Source: Methylorubrum populi
Lineage (GTDB): Bacteria > Pseudomonadota > Alphaproteobacteria > Rhizobiales > Beijerinckiaceae
Reading direction: 5' to 3'
Length of the DNA stretch: 64,000 nucleotides
NCBI GenBank assembly: GCA_020741775.1
Contig: DYYG01000042.1
Span: forward strand, 1 to 64,000
Positions 8,503-17,721 of this stretch are shown in pieces (within the stretch, counting starts at the first letter, position 1; each line of letters begins with the position of its first letter). The notes below the pieces were generated by a model. It did not search any database. It was not told the DNA's origin and was given only the letters and a program-made list of their open reading frames with translations. Made by a program: the position numbers and the translations under genes.

Positions 8503-9465
8503 TCAGCGCACCGCGCCGGTGGTGGCCCCGGCGCCTGCGGCCGCCGGCTCGGGGCTGCCGCTGCGGGCGCTGTCCGGCTTGCGGCCCTGGGGATCCCCGA
8601 AATAGCGGAAGAAGTCCGAATTCGGGCTCACCACGAGGCGGGTATCCTGCCCCTTCAGGGCCTGCTCGTAGGCCTGCATCGAGCGGTAGAAAGCGAAGAA
8701 GCCGGCATCCGCTCCGAAGGCCTCGGCGAGGATGCGGTTGCGGTCGGCGTCGCCCTGACCGCGCATCTCCTCCGCCTTCTGGTTGGCTTCCGCCAGGATC
8801 ACCGTGACGTCGCGGTCGGCCTTGGCGCGGATCAGGGTGGCGGCCTGATCGCCGTTGGCGCGGATGTCGGTCGCCTCCTTCTTCCGCTCCGATGTCATGC
8901 GGTCATAGACCGCCTGGCTGTTTTTCGCCGGAAGATCGACGCGGGTCATCCGGAGGTCGACGATCTCGACTCCGAGTCCCTTGGCCTGACGATTCACGTC
9001 TTCCTGAATCTGGTTCATCAGGTCGGCGCGATCCGTGCGCACGATGGCATCGCGGCTGGACCGGGCGAGCACGTTACGCAGGGCCGAGTTGGTGAAGCTC
9101 GCCAGGCGCTGGTTGGCCAGGGCGATGGTGCCGACCGACTGGTAGAACTTCAGCGGATCGACGATGCGGTAGCGGGCGAAGGCGTCCACTTCCAGGTTCT
9201 GCCGGTCGGCGGTGAGCAGGGTCTGCACCGGCAGGTCGAGATCAAGCACCCGCTTGTCGAACAGCACGACGCTGTCGACGAACGGCACCTTGAAGTAGAG
9301 GCCCGGCTTGTTCTGACCGGTCGGGTTCAGCACGTCGCGGACGCGGCCGAGCTGCAGCACCAGGGCCTGCTGCATCTGCCCGACCGTGAAGGCCGAGGCG
9401 TAGAGCCCGATCGCGACCGCGGCGGTGGCCACGATCAGACCGGTGCGGAGGGCGGGATTGTTCAT
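8503..9465 (-). CDS. hflC: HflC, modulator of FtsH protease
   Basis: This 320-residue SPFH/band-7 membrane protein has one N-terminal helix (about residues 8-26, TGLIVATAAVAIGLYASAF) followed by the SPFH domain and a coiled-coil region (ADRDVTVILAEANQKAEE). With HflK it forms the large periplasm-facing complex around FtsH. Its start codon overlaps the hflK stop in an ATGA, so translation is coupled. The C-terminus is Ala/Gly-rich, a common extension in this group. Confidence 0.95.
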   Translation of the reverse strand: MNNPALRTGLIVATAAVAIGLYASAFTVGQMQQALVLQLGRVRDVLNPTGQNKPGLYFKVPFVDSVVLFDKRVLDLDLPVQTLLTADRQNLEVDAFARYRIVDPLKFYQSVGTIALANQRLASFTNSALRNVLARSSRDAIVRTDRADLMNQIQEDVNRQAKGLGVEIVDLRMTRVDLPAKNSQAVYDRMTSERKKEATDIRANGDQAATLIRAKADRDVTVILAEANQKAEEMRGQGDADRNRILAEAFGADAGFFAFYRSMQAYEQALKGQDTRLVVSPNSDFFRYFGDPQGRKPDSARSGSPEPAAAGAGATTGAVR

Positions 9466-10601
9466 CGGCTCTGCGCTCCGCTCGTCTGGGGCCGGCTGCT
9501 CTCGGTGAGCGGCAGAACGGGCACCACGCCGGCGATGTTGGCGCCGGAGACGCCACCACTCTGGTCGATGATCACCTTGTGCACGGAGCCGAGAACCTTC
9601 TCCATGGTTTCAAGGAAGATGCGCTCGCGGCTGATTTCGGGCGCGACCTTGTAGGATTGATAGACCTGCTGGAAGCGAGCCGCCTGACCGGTGGCATCGG
9701 CGGTCGCCTGTGCGACGTAGGCTTCGGCTCCCTGCAGGGCCTTGCTGGCATTACCGCGCGCTTCGGGCACGACGCGGCTCGCATAGGTCTCGGCCTCGTT
9801 GCGCACCTGCTGGGCATACTGCTGGGCCGCGTTCACGTCGATGAAGGCGGGCCGCACTTCCGGGGGCGGGTTGACGCTGGTGAGCTGCACCACCTCGATC
9901 CGCACGCCCGCGCCATATTCGTCGAGGGCGCTCTGGACGATTTCCTTGACCTCCTGAGCAATGCTCGACTGCTCGTTGGTCAGGATCGCCTGGATGTTGC
10001 GCCGGCCGATCACCTCGCGCATGGCGCTCTCGGCGATGGCTTTGATGGTGCCGTCCGGGTTGGCGAGATTGAAGACGTAATCCTCGGCCTTCAGCGGGTT
10101 GACGCGCCACTGCACCTCGAAATCGAGGTCGACGATGTTCTCGTCACCGGTGAGCATCAGGCTCTCTTCCGGCACGTCCCGCTGGCGCGTGGTGTTGCCG
10201 GCGCTGACATAGCCGATCGGGATCGAGTTGAAGACGCCGACATTGGGCGTCCTCACGGAGCCGACCGGGTAGGGGAAGTTGTAGCGCAGGCCCTCGCCGG
10301 ACTGGCCGGTATAGCGGCCGAAGATCGTGTTGATGCCGACCTCGTTGGGCTTCACGATGTAGAAGCCCGTCAGCAGCCAGACGCCGAGGACGAGGCCCGC
10401 CGCCACGAGGATTCCCTTGCCGCCGCCGAAGCCGCCGCCCGGCATCACGCCGCGGAGCCGGTCCTGACCACGCCGGAGCAGATCCTCGAGATCGGGGGGC
10501 GTCTTGCCGCCACCCCCGCCACCCCAGGGGCCGCCGCCATTGCCGCCGCCGGGACGGCCCCAGGGACCGCCTCCGCCGCCGCTCTGATTGCTCCAAGGCA
10601 T
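9462..10601 (-). CDS. hflK: HflK, modulator of FtsH protease
   Basis: The ATG at 10601 (MPWSNQSGGGGGPWGRPG) gives 379 residues. The Gly/Trp/Pro-rich cytoplasmic N-terminus (about 45 residues) is typical of HflK. A single helix (ILVAAGLVLGVWLLTGFYIV) and an SPFH domain follow, with conserved QRDVPEESLMLTGDENIVDLDFEVQW sequence visible in part as ESLMLTGDENIVDL. It partners HflC in controlling FtsH. The upstream gap of 264 bases to folA holds no gene. Confidence 0.95.
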   Translation of the reverse strand: MPWSNQSGGGGGPWGRPGGGNGGGPWGGGGGGKTPPDLEDLLRRGQDRLRGVMPGGGFGGGKGILVAAGLVLGVWLLTGFYIVKPNEVGINTIFGRYTGQSGEGLRYNFPYPVGSVRTPNVGVFNSIPIGYVSAGNTTRQRDVPEESLMLTGDENIVDLDFEVQWRVNPLKAEDYVFNLANPDGTIKAIAESAMREVIGRRNIQAILTNEQSSIAQEVKEIVQSALDEYGAGVRIEVVQLTSVNPPPEVRPAFIDVNAAQQYAQQVRNEAETYASRVVPEARGNASKALQGAEAYVAQATADATGQAARFQQVYQSYKVAPEISRERIFLETMEKVLGSVHKVIIDQSGGVSGANIAGVVPVLPLTESSRPQTSGAQSR

Positions 10602-10865
10602 TCTCGACGTGAACTCCTGCTGAAGCCGGCCCCCGCGGATGCGGAAGACCCTTGCCCTAAACCCGATCCGCTCCGCCAGAGAACGGAGCAGGCCGGTTTT
10701 CCCAACCGCCAGAACGCGTTTGCGGTGCCGCACGGACGCTGCGCACCTGAGTGGCCCCGTACAGTCCTGTCAAGGCTGGCAGGTGGGCCCTGACCGCGTC
10801 AACCGCAACGGCTGCGGATCCGGTGAATTCGCGAATGAGCCTGCGGCCAATGCGCTTTCCGTCGG

Positions 10866-11366
10866 TCAACGGCCGCCCACGCGCTCGAAATCCACGAATT
10901 GAAAGGCGAATTCGTCGCGCTCTCCGGCCGGATGCGCCTCGCGGAAGCTCTCGCGAAAGGCGGAGCGGTCGAAGGCCGGGAAGCAGGCGTCGCCCTCCGG
11001 TTCGGCCTCGACCTCCGTGAGGTGAAGCCCGTCGGAATGGGGCAGGGCGAGGGCGTAGATCTCGGCGCCGCCCACCACCATCAGCTCGTCGCTCCCGGCT
11101 GCGGCGAGCGCCTGCGGCCAATCGTGGACCACGGCCACGTCGGGGATCGCGAGGGTGCGGTCCCGGGTCAGGACGATGCTGCGCCGGCCGGGCAGGGGGC
11201 GGCCAATGGAATCCCAGGTTTTCCGGCCCATCAGGATCGGCTTGCCCATGGTCAGCGCCTTGAAACGCCTGAGATCGCTGGAGAGGCGCCAGACGAGGCC
11301 GTTGTCGCGGCCGATCACGCCATTGCGGGCAATGGCCGCGATGAGGGAGATGCGGGGATCGGGCAT
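10866..11366 (-). CDS. folA: Dihydrofolate reductase
   Basis: This enzyme reduces dihydrofolate to tetrahydrofolate with NADPH. The 166-residue protein (ATG 11366) shows the N-terminal IAAIARNGVIGRDNGLVW segment, the NADPH-binding GRKTWDSIGRPLPGR and the VVGGAEIYALAL motif. It overlaps the thyA stop by ATGA, so the thymidylate synthase that produces dihydrofolate and the reductase that recycles it are translated together. The much longer track ORF is only an upstream frame extension through thyA. Confidence 0.96.
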   Translation of the reverse strand: MPDPRISLIAAIARNGVIGRDNGLVWRLSSDLRRFKALTMGKPILMGRKTWDSIGRPLPGRRSIVLTRDRTLAIPDVAVVHDWPQALAAAGSDELMVVGGAEIYALALPHSDGLHLTEVEAEPEGDACFPAFDRSAFRESFREAHPAGERDEFAFQFVDFERVGGR

Positions 11367-12160
11367 CAGACGGCCACCGGTGCCTTGATCGCGGGATGAG
11401 GATCGTAGCCCTCGATCGCGATGTCCTCGAAGCGGAAATCGAACAGTGACCTGACCTCCGGGTTCAGCCGCAGCCGGGGCAGGGCCCTCGGTTCGCGGGA
11501 GAGCTGAAGGCGCGCCTGCTCCAGGTGATTCACGTAGAGATGGGCATCGCCCAGGGTGTGGACGAAATCGCCGGGCGCGAGGCCGGTCACCTGCGCCATC
11601 ATCGCCGTCAGCAGGGCGTAGCTCGCGATGTTGAACGGCACGCCGAGGAAGACGTCGGCCGAGCGCTGATAGAGCTGGCAGGAGAGTTTGCCGTCGGCGA
11701 CATAGAACTGGAACAGACAATGGCAGGGTGCCAGCGCCATCCGGTCCAGATCGGCCGGGTTCCAGGCCGAGACGATCAGGCGGCGCGAATCCGGGTTGCG
11801 GGCGATCTCGTCGAGAACCCAGGCGATCTGATCGACCGTGCCGCCGCCGGGCTTCTCCCAGGAGCGCCACTGCTTGCCGTAGACCGGCCCGAGATTGCCG
11901 TCGGCATCGGCCCACTCGTCCCAGATGGTGACACCGTTCTCTTTCAGATAGGCGATGTTGGTGTCGCCCTGGAGGAACCACAGCAGCTCGTGGATGATCG
12001 AGCGCAGATGCAGCTGCTTCGTCGTCACCAGCGGAAAGCCCTCCGCCAGATCGAAGCGCATCTGATGGCCGAAGACCGACAGCGTGCCGGTGCCGGTGCG
12101 GTCGTCCTTGCGAAGTCCCTCGGAGAGGATGCGGTCGAGCAGATCGTGATAAGCGCGCAT
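11366..12160 (-). CDS. thyA: Thymidylate synthase ThyA
   Basis: ThyA converts dUMP to dTMP using methylene-tetrahydrofolate. The ATG at 12160 gives exactly 264 residues, the usual length. The catalytic cysteine lies in [12 protein letters not shown]. Substrate-binding segments [17 protein letters not shown] and GDAHLYVNH are present. It is followed directly by folA (ATGA overlap) and preceded by the CPBP gene 83 bases upstream. The track's 461-residue ORF extends upstream into the CPBP gene in another frame and should be trimmed. Confidence 0.96.
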   Translation of the reverse strand: MRAYHDLLDRILSEGLRKDDRTGTGTLSVFGHQMRFDLAEGFPLVTTKQLHLRSIIHELLWFLQGDTNIAYLKENGVTIWDEWADADGNLGPVYGKQWRSWEKPGGGTVDQIAWVLDEIARNPDSRRLIVSAWNPADLDRMALAPCHCLFQFYVADGKLSCQLYQRSADVFLGVPFNIASYALLTAMMAQVTGLAPGDFVHTLGDAHLYVNHLEQARLQLSREPRALPRLRLNPEVRSLFDFRFEDIAIEGYDPHPAIKAPVAV

Positions 12161-12243
12161 GGCCTCCCAGATCTGGCGGCCACCCGTGCCGATGTCGAGC
12201 CGGGGCGGCACGCCGTCCCCGCTTTCCCGCGGACAGCTCGCCG

Positions 12244-13062
12244 TTACCGCCACAGGCTCGGCCCGATCTGGTAGGCGATCAGACAGAAATTGCTCCATCC
12301 ATGCAGCAGGATGCAGGGCCAGAGCCGCCCTGTGCGCCAGCGCAGCCAGCCGAGGGTGAGGGCCAGCGGTAGCAGGGTCAGCGGCCGGGCAAGCGCGCTC
12401 GTCGTGCCCTGCTCCAGGGAGACATGGGCGAGGCAGAAGAGCAGCGCGGTCACCACGATGGTGCCGGCAGGCCCGAGAAAGGCGCTGGCCCTGGCGAAGA
12501 CCTCTCCGCGCAGCAGCAATTCCTCGGCAGCCGGTGCGAGCACCACGACGAAGGCGAACCAGAGAGACAGCATCGCCGAGCCGAGAAAGGGCGAGAGGCG
12601 AACGCCGTGGCCGAAATTCATCTGAAGCGCGGCCGCCGTGGTCGTCACCCAGGTGAGATGAATCAGCGGCCAGAGCGGCAGCAGCAGCCAGAGCCGCCGT
12701 ATCGGCGCCCGCGCCTCGGCGGGAGCGGCGAGGCCCAGTCGCTCGCGCCACCCGTTCCCGCTCGCCCGGACGGCGACCGCGATGACGAGGAGCGCCATCA
12801 ATCCCTGGCGCAGGGCATCGATGACGACGGCGCGGCCGGCGATCTCCGACAGGGGCAGGCGGGGGCGTCTGGCATCGGGCAGGAACGGGTCGATGCCGAG
12901 GCGGAGGTCACCGCCCACCCTGACGATCAGGATGGCGAGCCCGCTCGCCAGGAGCAGGATGACCAGCGGAAGCACGATCAGAAGCAGCACCCGGCCGAAC
13001 CAGGAGAGGGTGCGCAGAAAACGGGCGGACGACGATGCGCCTAGGGGCCCAGAGGCGGGCAT
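12244..13062 (-). CDS. CPBP family intramembrane metalloprotease
   Basis: This 272-residue polytopic membrane protein has at least six hydrophobic segments. The three CPBP (Abi/Rce1-like) motifs are visible: AEELLLRGE (EExxxR), [10 protein letters not shown] (FxxxH type) and LLHGWSNFC (HxxxN). The family cleaves or processes substrates within the membrane, and some members give bacteriocin self-immunity; the target here is unknown. The ATG at 13062 is preferred over the track start, which would add 44 residues lying across the ssrA promoter region. It is probably first in the thyA-folA transcription unit. Confidence 0.82.
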   Translation of the reverse strand: MPASGPLGASSSARFLRTLSWFGRVLLLIVLPLVILLLASGLAILIVRVGGDLRLGIDPFLPDARRPRLPLSEIAGRAVVIDALRQGLMALLVIAVAVRASGNGWRERLGLAAPAEARAPIRRLWLLLPLWPLIHLTWVTTTAAALQMNFGHGVRLSPFLGSAMLSLWFAFVVVLAPAAEELLLRGEVFARASAFLGPAGTIVVTALLFCLAHVSLEQGTTSALARPLTLLPLALTLGWLRWRTGRLWPCILLHGWSNFCLIAYQIGPSLWR

Positions 13063-13116
13063 AGACGACAAATCGGCCACGCTCGCAACGCGGAGCGGGT
13101 CTGAGCGAGGATCGCT

Positions 13117-13146
13117 CTTCAAAACCGCCGTCGGCCTCTCTATATT
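13117..13146 (+). promoter_or_regulatory. Likely ssrA promoter
   Basis: A CTTCAA element and a TATATT element are separated by 18 bases, about 7-10 bases before the likely 5' end of the tmRNA precursor. The -10 is good and the -35 weak. The same segment lies just upstream of the divergent CPBP gene. Confidence 0.45.
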
Positions 13147-13152
13147 CGCTTT

Positions 13153-13490
13153 GCCGGTCGCAAGGCCGGCTATGGCGATAAACGTTCTTCGCAATAAACC
13201 TATCGGACCCGGGGGCGGTACCCGGCGCCTCCACCAGAACCCAGGACCGATGGCCGCAGAGTGTCGGCGGTGTTGGGTTCCGGCGGGGGCGAAATAGGAT
13301 CGACGAGGGCGTAAAGGGTGAGCTTTCGCTCGGCATGGTTCCGCCGTTATCGGGCCTTTGCAATAGTTGCCAACGACAACTTTGCTCCGGTGGCTGTCGC
13401 CGCGTAAGCGGTGCCAAAAACCGACCTAAAGTCCTAGCGGGTAGCACCGCATAGGCGGGGTTCGGAGGTACCTGGCAACAGAAACCTCCA
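13153..13490 (+). ncRNA. ssrA: Permuted two-piece transfer-messenger RNA (tmRNA)
   Basis: tmRNA rescues stalled ribosomes and tags the nascent chain for proteolysis. The coding piece contains GCCAACGACAACTTTGCTCC and onward to TAA at 13369-13407, encoding ANDNFAPVAVAA, a classic alphaproteobacterial tag ending in the ClpXP degron. The gene is circularly permuted. The acceptor piece (ending CGCCTCC-ACCA at 13226-13236) precedes the 5' piece that begins GGGGGCG at 13285. These two pair as the 7-bp acceptor stem with one G-U, and the ~48 bases between them are the processed loop. A GCGGTGC/GCACCGC hairpin and a GGAGGT/ACCTCC hairpin close the 3' part. The outer ends are approximate. Confidence 0.93.
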
Positions 13491-13549
13491 CTCAATTTCC
13501 ACGACCCGGCGCAGCCTGATACCGGCCGTGACCGGTTAAGCGAGCGCCG

Positions 13550-14194
13550 ATGGCCGAAGATCTGATCCGTTACGATCTCCTGGTTCAGGACGCCCTGCGC
13601 GGTGTCGTGCGCAAGGTGCTGACCGATGCTGCCCGCGAAGGGCTCTCGGGCGAGCACCATTTCTACATCTCGTTCCGGACCGAGGCGCCCGGCGTGCGCA
13701 TGTCGCAGCGCCTGCGCGAGAAGTACCCGCAGGACATGACCATCGTCCTGCAGCACCAGTTCTGGGATCTGGGCGTGACCGAGCACAGCTTCGAGGTCGG
13801 CCTGTCCTTCTCGGGTGTGCCGGAGCGGCTGCTGATTCCGTTCGATGCCCTGTCGGGCTTCTTCGATCCTTCGGTTCAGTTCGGCCTGAAGTTCGACCTC
13901 AATGAGGGCGAGGAAGCCGAGCAGCCGGAGGAGTCCCAGCCGAGCGCGCCGGTCAAGGCCGGCCCGCGCGGGGCGGCGTCCGAGCCGGCTGAGATCAAGC
14001 CGAGGGGCACCGGTCTTGCCACGATCCAGGGCGGCGCGAAGATCGTCCCGGCCCTGCCCGTCGCGGGCAAGCCGAAGCAGGACGACGCGTCCGAGGGCGC
14101 TGCTGGCGAGAGCAGGCCCGAAGCCGCCGAGAAGGGCGACCGGGACGGCACTGCCGAGGTCGTGAGCCTCGACGCCTTCCGCAAGAAGAACTGA
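13550..14194 (+). CDS. sspB: SspB, ClpXP adaptor (alphaproteobacterial type)
   Basis: This 214-residue protein has an N-terminal substrate-binding domain (residues about 1-125) with IRYDLLVQDALRGVVRKVL and FYISFRTEAPGVRMSQRL. An acidic, Pro/Ala-rich linker and a short C-terminal peptide VVSLDAFRKK follow. That C-terminal motif is the part that docks on ClpX. In Caulobacter this SspB-alpha family binds ssrA-tagged proteins and delivers them to ClpXP. The gene lies about 60 bases after ssrA itself, so tag source and tag reader are neighbours. ATG start at 13550. Confidence 0.93.
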   Translation: MAEDLIRYDLLVQDALRGVVRKVLTDAAREGLSGEHHFYISFRTEAPGVRMSQRLREKYPQDMTIVLQHQFWDLGVTEHSFEVGLSFSGVPERLLIPFDALSGFFDPSVQFGLKFDLNEGEEAEQPEESQPSAPVKAGPRGAASEPAEIKPRGTGLATIQGGAKIVPALPVAGKPKQDDASEGAAGESRPEAAEKGDRDGTAEVVSLDAFRKKN

Positions 14195-14234
14195 CGCTCG
14201 GACCTCTCTCGCTTTCGCGAGAGAGAAGCGCGGT

Positions 14235-15623
14235 TCACATCCGCCGCCGCGCGACCATGCGCAGCCCGTCCTTGGGCCGCAGCGTCACGCGGTGAAGCGG
14301 CGTCACCGGCGGGTGGTCGTCGGGCAGGGCGAAGCGAACCGCGCGCGCGATATGGGCGAGCACCAGGGTCGCCTCTTGAACCGAGAAGCTCTGGCCGATG
14401 CAGACGCGCGGGCCCGCCCCGAAGGGCAGATAGGCGTATCGCTCGATGCTCTCCCGCCGGCTGCCGAAGAACCGGTCGGGGATGAAGGCATCGGGCTCGT
14501 CCCACAGCTTGCGATGCCGCTGCATCACCCAGGGTGCGATGATCACGGTCGAGTTGCGCGGGATTTTCACGCGGCCGATCCGGTCGTCGCGCAGGGCCTG
14601 TCGGCTGAGGAAGGGAACCGGCGGGAAGAGCCGCATGGTCTCCTCCATCACCGCCTTGGTGAAGGGCAGTCGATCCAGCTGTAGATGTCCTTCAGGGTCG
14701 GCGGCGGCATCGGCCTCCGCCTCGACCCGGGCACGGGCGGCCTCGTCCTGTGACAGGCAGTAGAGTGCCCAGGTCAGCGCGTTGGCGGTCGTCTCGTGGC
14801 CGGCGGCGATGAAGGTGACGATGTTGGCCTTCACCTCGATGTCGCTGAGCCCGCGGCCGGTCTCGGGATCCTGGGCGGCCAGCAGCAGAGTCATCAGATC
14901 GTGGGGGGCCTCGCCGCGGGCGAGCGCCTGCTTGCGGCCATCGAGCAGCGTGTCCACCACCTCCGCGAAGAAGCGCAGCGCCGGCCGCGCCCGCAGGCGG
15001 CCGAGCCGGGGCACGAAAGCGGGGAAGCCGAACACGTCAAGGGGATCGATCGGCCCGACCGATTCGAGCAACCGGGTGATCGCCCGGCCGAGGGCATCGG
15101 GGTCGCCCGGCAGCCCTTGCGTGAAGATCGTCCGTTCCAGCACGTCGAGGGTGGCGCGGGTCATCTCCAGGGCGATATCGACCGTGGCCCCGTCGCGGCG
15201 CGCGAGGCGGCGGCCGAGCCGCGCCCCGGCCGCATCCATCTGTGCGACGAAGCCGGCGACGTGGCGGGCGGAGAAGATCGGCGCCAGGGTGCGCCGCTGC
15301 AACCGCCACTCGTCGCCTTCCGCCGTCAGCAGCCCGTTGCCGAGTCCGGGGGCGAGCACCCGCTTCTGCAGGTCGTCCTTGCGGTAGTTGGCGGCGTTCT
15401 CGACCAGCAGGTAGCGCACCAGAGCGGGATCGCTCACCACGGTGACCCGTCCCATCGCCGTCTCGCCGGCGACGACGAATTCCTCGAAATGCGCGTCCAT
15501 CCAGGTCGCGATCGGGTTTTCGCGCACGGCCTTCAGGAAGGCGAACAAGCCCAGTGGACGGGTGAGGGGCGGCGGCACCTTGGGACGGAACGGCGCGTCG
15601 GCGGCGAGGAGCGAATCCTGCAT
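14235..15623 (-). CDS. Cytochrome P450
   Basis: This 462-residue soluble P450 has the I-helix oxygen-activation motif AAGHETTANAL, the K-helix EETMR (ExxR), a PDAFIPDRF segment and the heme-cysteine loop FGAGPRVCIGQSF. There is no N-terminal membrane anchor. The organisation resembles CYP102-heme-domain-like or CYP4-like bacterial P450s acting on fatty acids or terpenoids, but the substrate cannot be inferred. No ferredoxin or reductase is adjacent, so it must borrow redox partners. It is convergent with sspB and divergent from fumC. ATG start at 15623. Confidence 0.92.
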   Translation of the reverse strand: MQDSLLAADAPFRPKVPPPLTRPLGLFAFLKAVRENPIATWMDAHFEEFVVAGETAMGRVTVVSDPALVRYLLVENAANYRKDDLQKRVLAPGLGNGLLTAEGDEWRLQRRTLAPIFSARHVAGFVAQMDAAGARLGRRLARRDGATVDIALEMTRATLDVLERTIFTQGLPGDPDALGRAITRLLESVGPIDPLDVFGFPAFVPRLGRLRARPALRFFAEVVDTLLDGRKQALARGEAPHDLMTLLLAAQDPETGRGLSDIEVKANIVTFIAAGHETTANALTWALYCLSQDEAARARVEAEADAAADPEGHLQLDRLPFTKAVMEETMRLFPPVPFLSRQALRDDRIGRVKIPRNSTVIIAPWVMQRHRKLWDEPDAFIPDRFFGSRRESIERYAYLPFGAGPRVCIGQSFSVQEATLVLAHIARAVRFALPDDHPPVTPLHRVTLRPKDGLRMVARRRM

Positions 15624-15748
15624 TGGCGAGGGAACAACCTTGGCGGTAACGGAGCAGGGGATGCGTCACGCCCGGTTCAGGGCCGGCATCGCGCTCGCGA
15701 CGATGCTTGGTTAAGTAGGGCCGCACCTCAGCCAACGAAGAGGCCACG

Positions 15749-17167
15749 ATGTCGCCGCAAGAATCCACTGCCGTCGAGACCCGTACGGAGTCCGACACCT
15801 TCGGCCCGATCGAGGTGCCCGCCCACCGCTACTGGGGTGCGCAGACGCAGCGCTCGATCCAGAATTTCAAGATCGGCACCGAACGCCAGCCGGCGCCGCT
15901 GGTCCATGCGCTCGGCATCGTCAAACAGGCCGCCGCCCTGGTGAACAAGGATCTCGGCGCTCTCGAGCCGAAGATCGCCGACGCCATCGCCGAATCGGCC
16001 GCCGAGGTCGTCGCCGGCAAATACGACGACGAGTTCCCGCTGGTGGTCTGGCAGACCGGTTCGGGCACGCAGTCCAACATGAATGCCAACGAGGTCATCG
16101 CCAGCCTCGCCAACGAACGGCTCGGCGGCAAGCGCGGCGGTAAGTCGCCGGTTCACCCCAACGACCATTGCAATCGCGGCCAGTCCTCGAACGACACCTT
16201 CCCCACGGCCATGCACATCGCCGTCGCCCGCGAGGTGCAGGAGCGGCTGCTGCCGGCGCTCTCGCACCTGCATGCGGCGCTCGATGCCAAGGCGAAGGAG
16301 TTCGACAGCATCGTCAAGATCGGCCGCACCCATCTCCAGGACGCGACCCCGGTCTCCCTCGGTCAGGAATTCTCCGGCTACGCCGCCCAGGTCGCCCTCG
16401 GCGGCGCCCGCGTCGCGGCGGCGCTTCCCGGTGTGCTGGCCCTGGCCCAGGGCGGCACGGCGGTCGGCACCGGGCTCAACGCCCATCCCGACTTCGCGGA
16501 GAAATTCGCCGCCAAGGTCGCGGAGCTGACCGGGCTGCCCTTCACCTCCGCCGAGAACAAGTTCGAGGCGCTGGCGACCCATGACGCCCTCGTCTTCCTG
16601 CAGGGCGCCCTCGCGGCCCTGGCCTCCGGTCTGTTCAAGATCGCCAACGACATCCGCCTGCTCGGCTCCGGCCCGCGCTCGGGCCTCGGCGAATTGTCGC
16701 TGCCGGAGAACGAGCCCGGCTCCTCGATCATGCCGGGCAAGGTCAACCCGACCCAGTGCGAGGCTCTGACCATGGTCTGCGCCCAGGTGGTCGGCAACGC
16801 CACCACGGTCAGCTTCGCCGGCAGCCAGGGCCATTTCGAGCTGAACGTATTCAAGCCGGTCATCGCCAACGCCGTGCTGCAATCGGTGCGGCTGCTGGCG
16901 GATGGCTCGGTCAGCTTCACCGACAATTGCGTCGTCGGCATCAAGGCCAACACCGACCGCATCGCCGACCTGATGAGCCGTTCGCTGATGCTGGTGACGG
17001 CCCTTGCTCCCTCGATCGGCTACGACAAGGCCGCCGAGATTGCCAAGACCGCGCACAAGAACGGCACCACTCTCAAGGAGGAGGCGCTGCGGCTCGGCTA
17101 TGTGACGGAGGAGGAGTTCGAGCGCGTCGTGCGGCCCGAAACCATGCTGGCGCCGAGCGCCGATTAA
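15749..17167 (+). CDS. fumC: Class II fumarate hydratase FumC
   Basis: The TCA-cycle enzyme interconverting fumarate and malate. The family signature [15 protein letters not shown] is present, with the active-site [15 protein letters not shown] and [16 protein letters not shown] segments. The length of 472 residues is normal. The GAAGAGG ribosome site lies upstream of ATG 15749. It is followed by a strong hairpin and then the DUF4169/RHH pair, an order I recall as frequent in Hyphomicrobiales. Class II fumarase is oxygen-stable and lacks an Fe-S cluster. Confidence 0.96.
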   Translation: MSPQESTAVETRTESDTFGPIEVPAHRYWGAQTQRSIQNFKIGTERQPAPLVHALGIVKQAAALVNKDLGALEPKIADAIAESAAEVVAGKYDDEFPLVVWQTGSGTQSNMNANEVIASLANERLGGKRGGKSPVHPNDHCNRGQSSNDTFPTAMHIAVAREVQERLLPALSHLHAALDAKAKEFDSIVKIGRTHLQDATPVSLGQEFSGYAAQVALGGARVAAALPGVLALAQGGTAVGTGLNAHPDFAEKFAAKVAELTGLPFTSAENKFEALATHDALVFLQGALAALASGLFKIANDIRLLGSGPRSGLGELSLPENEPGSSIMPGKVNPTQCEALTMVCAQVVGNATTVSFAGSQGHFELNVFKPVIANAVLQSVRLLADGSVSFTDNCVVGIKANTDRIADLMSRSLMLVTALAPSIGYDKAAEIAKTAHKNGTTLKEEALRLGYVTEEEFERVVRPETMLAPSAD

Positions 17168-17182
17168 GGTCTAGATTCGGTC

Positions 17183-17207
17183 CCCGGCGCGGATCTCCCG
17201 CGCCGGG
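17183..17207 (+). terminator. Strong GC hairpin after fumC
   Basis: A 10-bp perfect stem CCCGGCGCGG/CCGCGCCGGG has a 5-base loop 16 bases after the fumC stop. There is no T-run, so it may be a processing or stability element and need not stop read-through into DUF4169. Confidence 0.55.
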
Positions 17208-17227
17208 TCGACCGGAGGGCTGACGCG

Positions 17228-17416
17228 GTGGCCGAGATCATCAATCTGCGCCAGGTGCGCAAGGACCGTGAGAAGGCGGCGAAAGAGGCCAAGGCCGCCG
17301 AGAACCGCATCCTGTTCGGCCGCCCGAAGAAGGCCAGGACCCTGGCCGAGACGCGCAAGGCGCTCGAGCAGACACGCCACGAGGGCCATCGCCTCGGCGA
17401 TCCCGACAAGGAATGA
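17228..17416 (+). CDS. DUF4169 family protein
   Basis: This 62-residue, highly charged and probably helical protein has the sequence EIINLRQVRKDREKAAKEA at its N-terminus. That matches the small DUF4169 family found next to fumC and an RHH gene in alphaproteobacteria. The start is GTG with GGAGGGC upstream. The stop overlaps the next start by ATGA. Function unknown; the charged helix suggests nucleic-acid or protein binding. Confidence 0.85.
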   Translation: MAEIINLRQVRKDREKAAKEAKAAENRILFGRPKKARTLAETRKALEQTRHEGHRLGDPDKE

Positions 17417-17721
17417 CGCGGGAGGCTCCGCGGGAGAACGCCAAGCGTTCGGTGATGATTGCCGGCCATCGCACCAGCGTCTCGCTGGAAGCGGAATTCT
17501 GGTCGGCGCTTCAGGAGATCGCGCGGGCCCGCGGGCAATCGGTGCAGGCGCTGATCGGCGCGATCGATTCCGAGCGCGGTGCGCGCAACCTGTCCTCCGC
17601 GATCCGGGTGTTCGTGCTCGCGGCCGTTCGGAGCGAACCGGCGTCAGAGCGCGCCTTCGCGAATCGCGCCGGGATCGGCGAGGCTGTGCAGCAGGCCGGC
17701 GGCGGAATGGGCGAATCGTAG
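17413..17721 (+). CDS. Ribbon-helix-helix domain-containing protein
   Basis: A 102-residue protein with the segment KRSVMIAGHRTSVSLEAEFW followed by two helices, the RHH_4 pattern of a small DNA-binding fold. It is translationally coupled to DUF4169 (ATGA overlap). No toxin partner is adjacent, so it is more likely a regulator than an antitoxin. Its last 78 bases overlap the convergent mmcB coding end; the Ala/Gly-rich tail (AVQQAGGGMGES) may be extra read-through into that gene. Confidence 0.75.
   Translation: MTREAPRENAKRSVMIAGHRTSVSLEAEFWSALQEIARARGQSVQALIGAIDSERGARNLSSAIRVFVLAAVRSEPASERAFANRAGIGEAVQQAGGGMGES

Noticed and set aside
14235-15623. P450 as part of a biosynthetic cluster
   Set aside because: Its neighbours are sspB and fumC, with no redox partner or tailoring enzymes alongside, so no pathway can be proposed.
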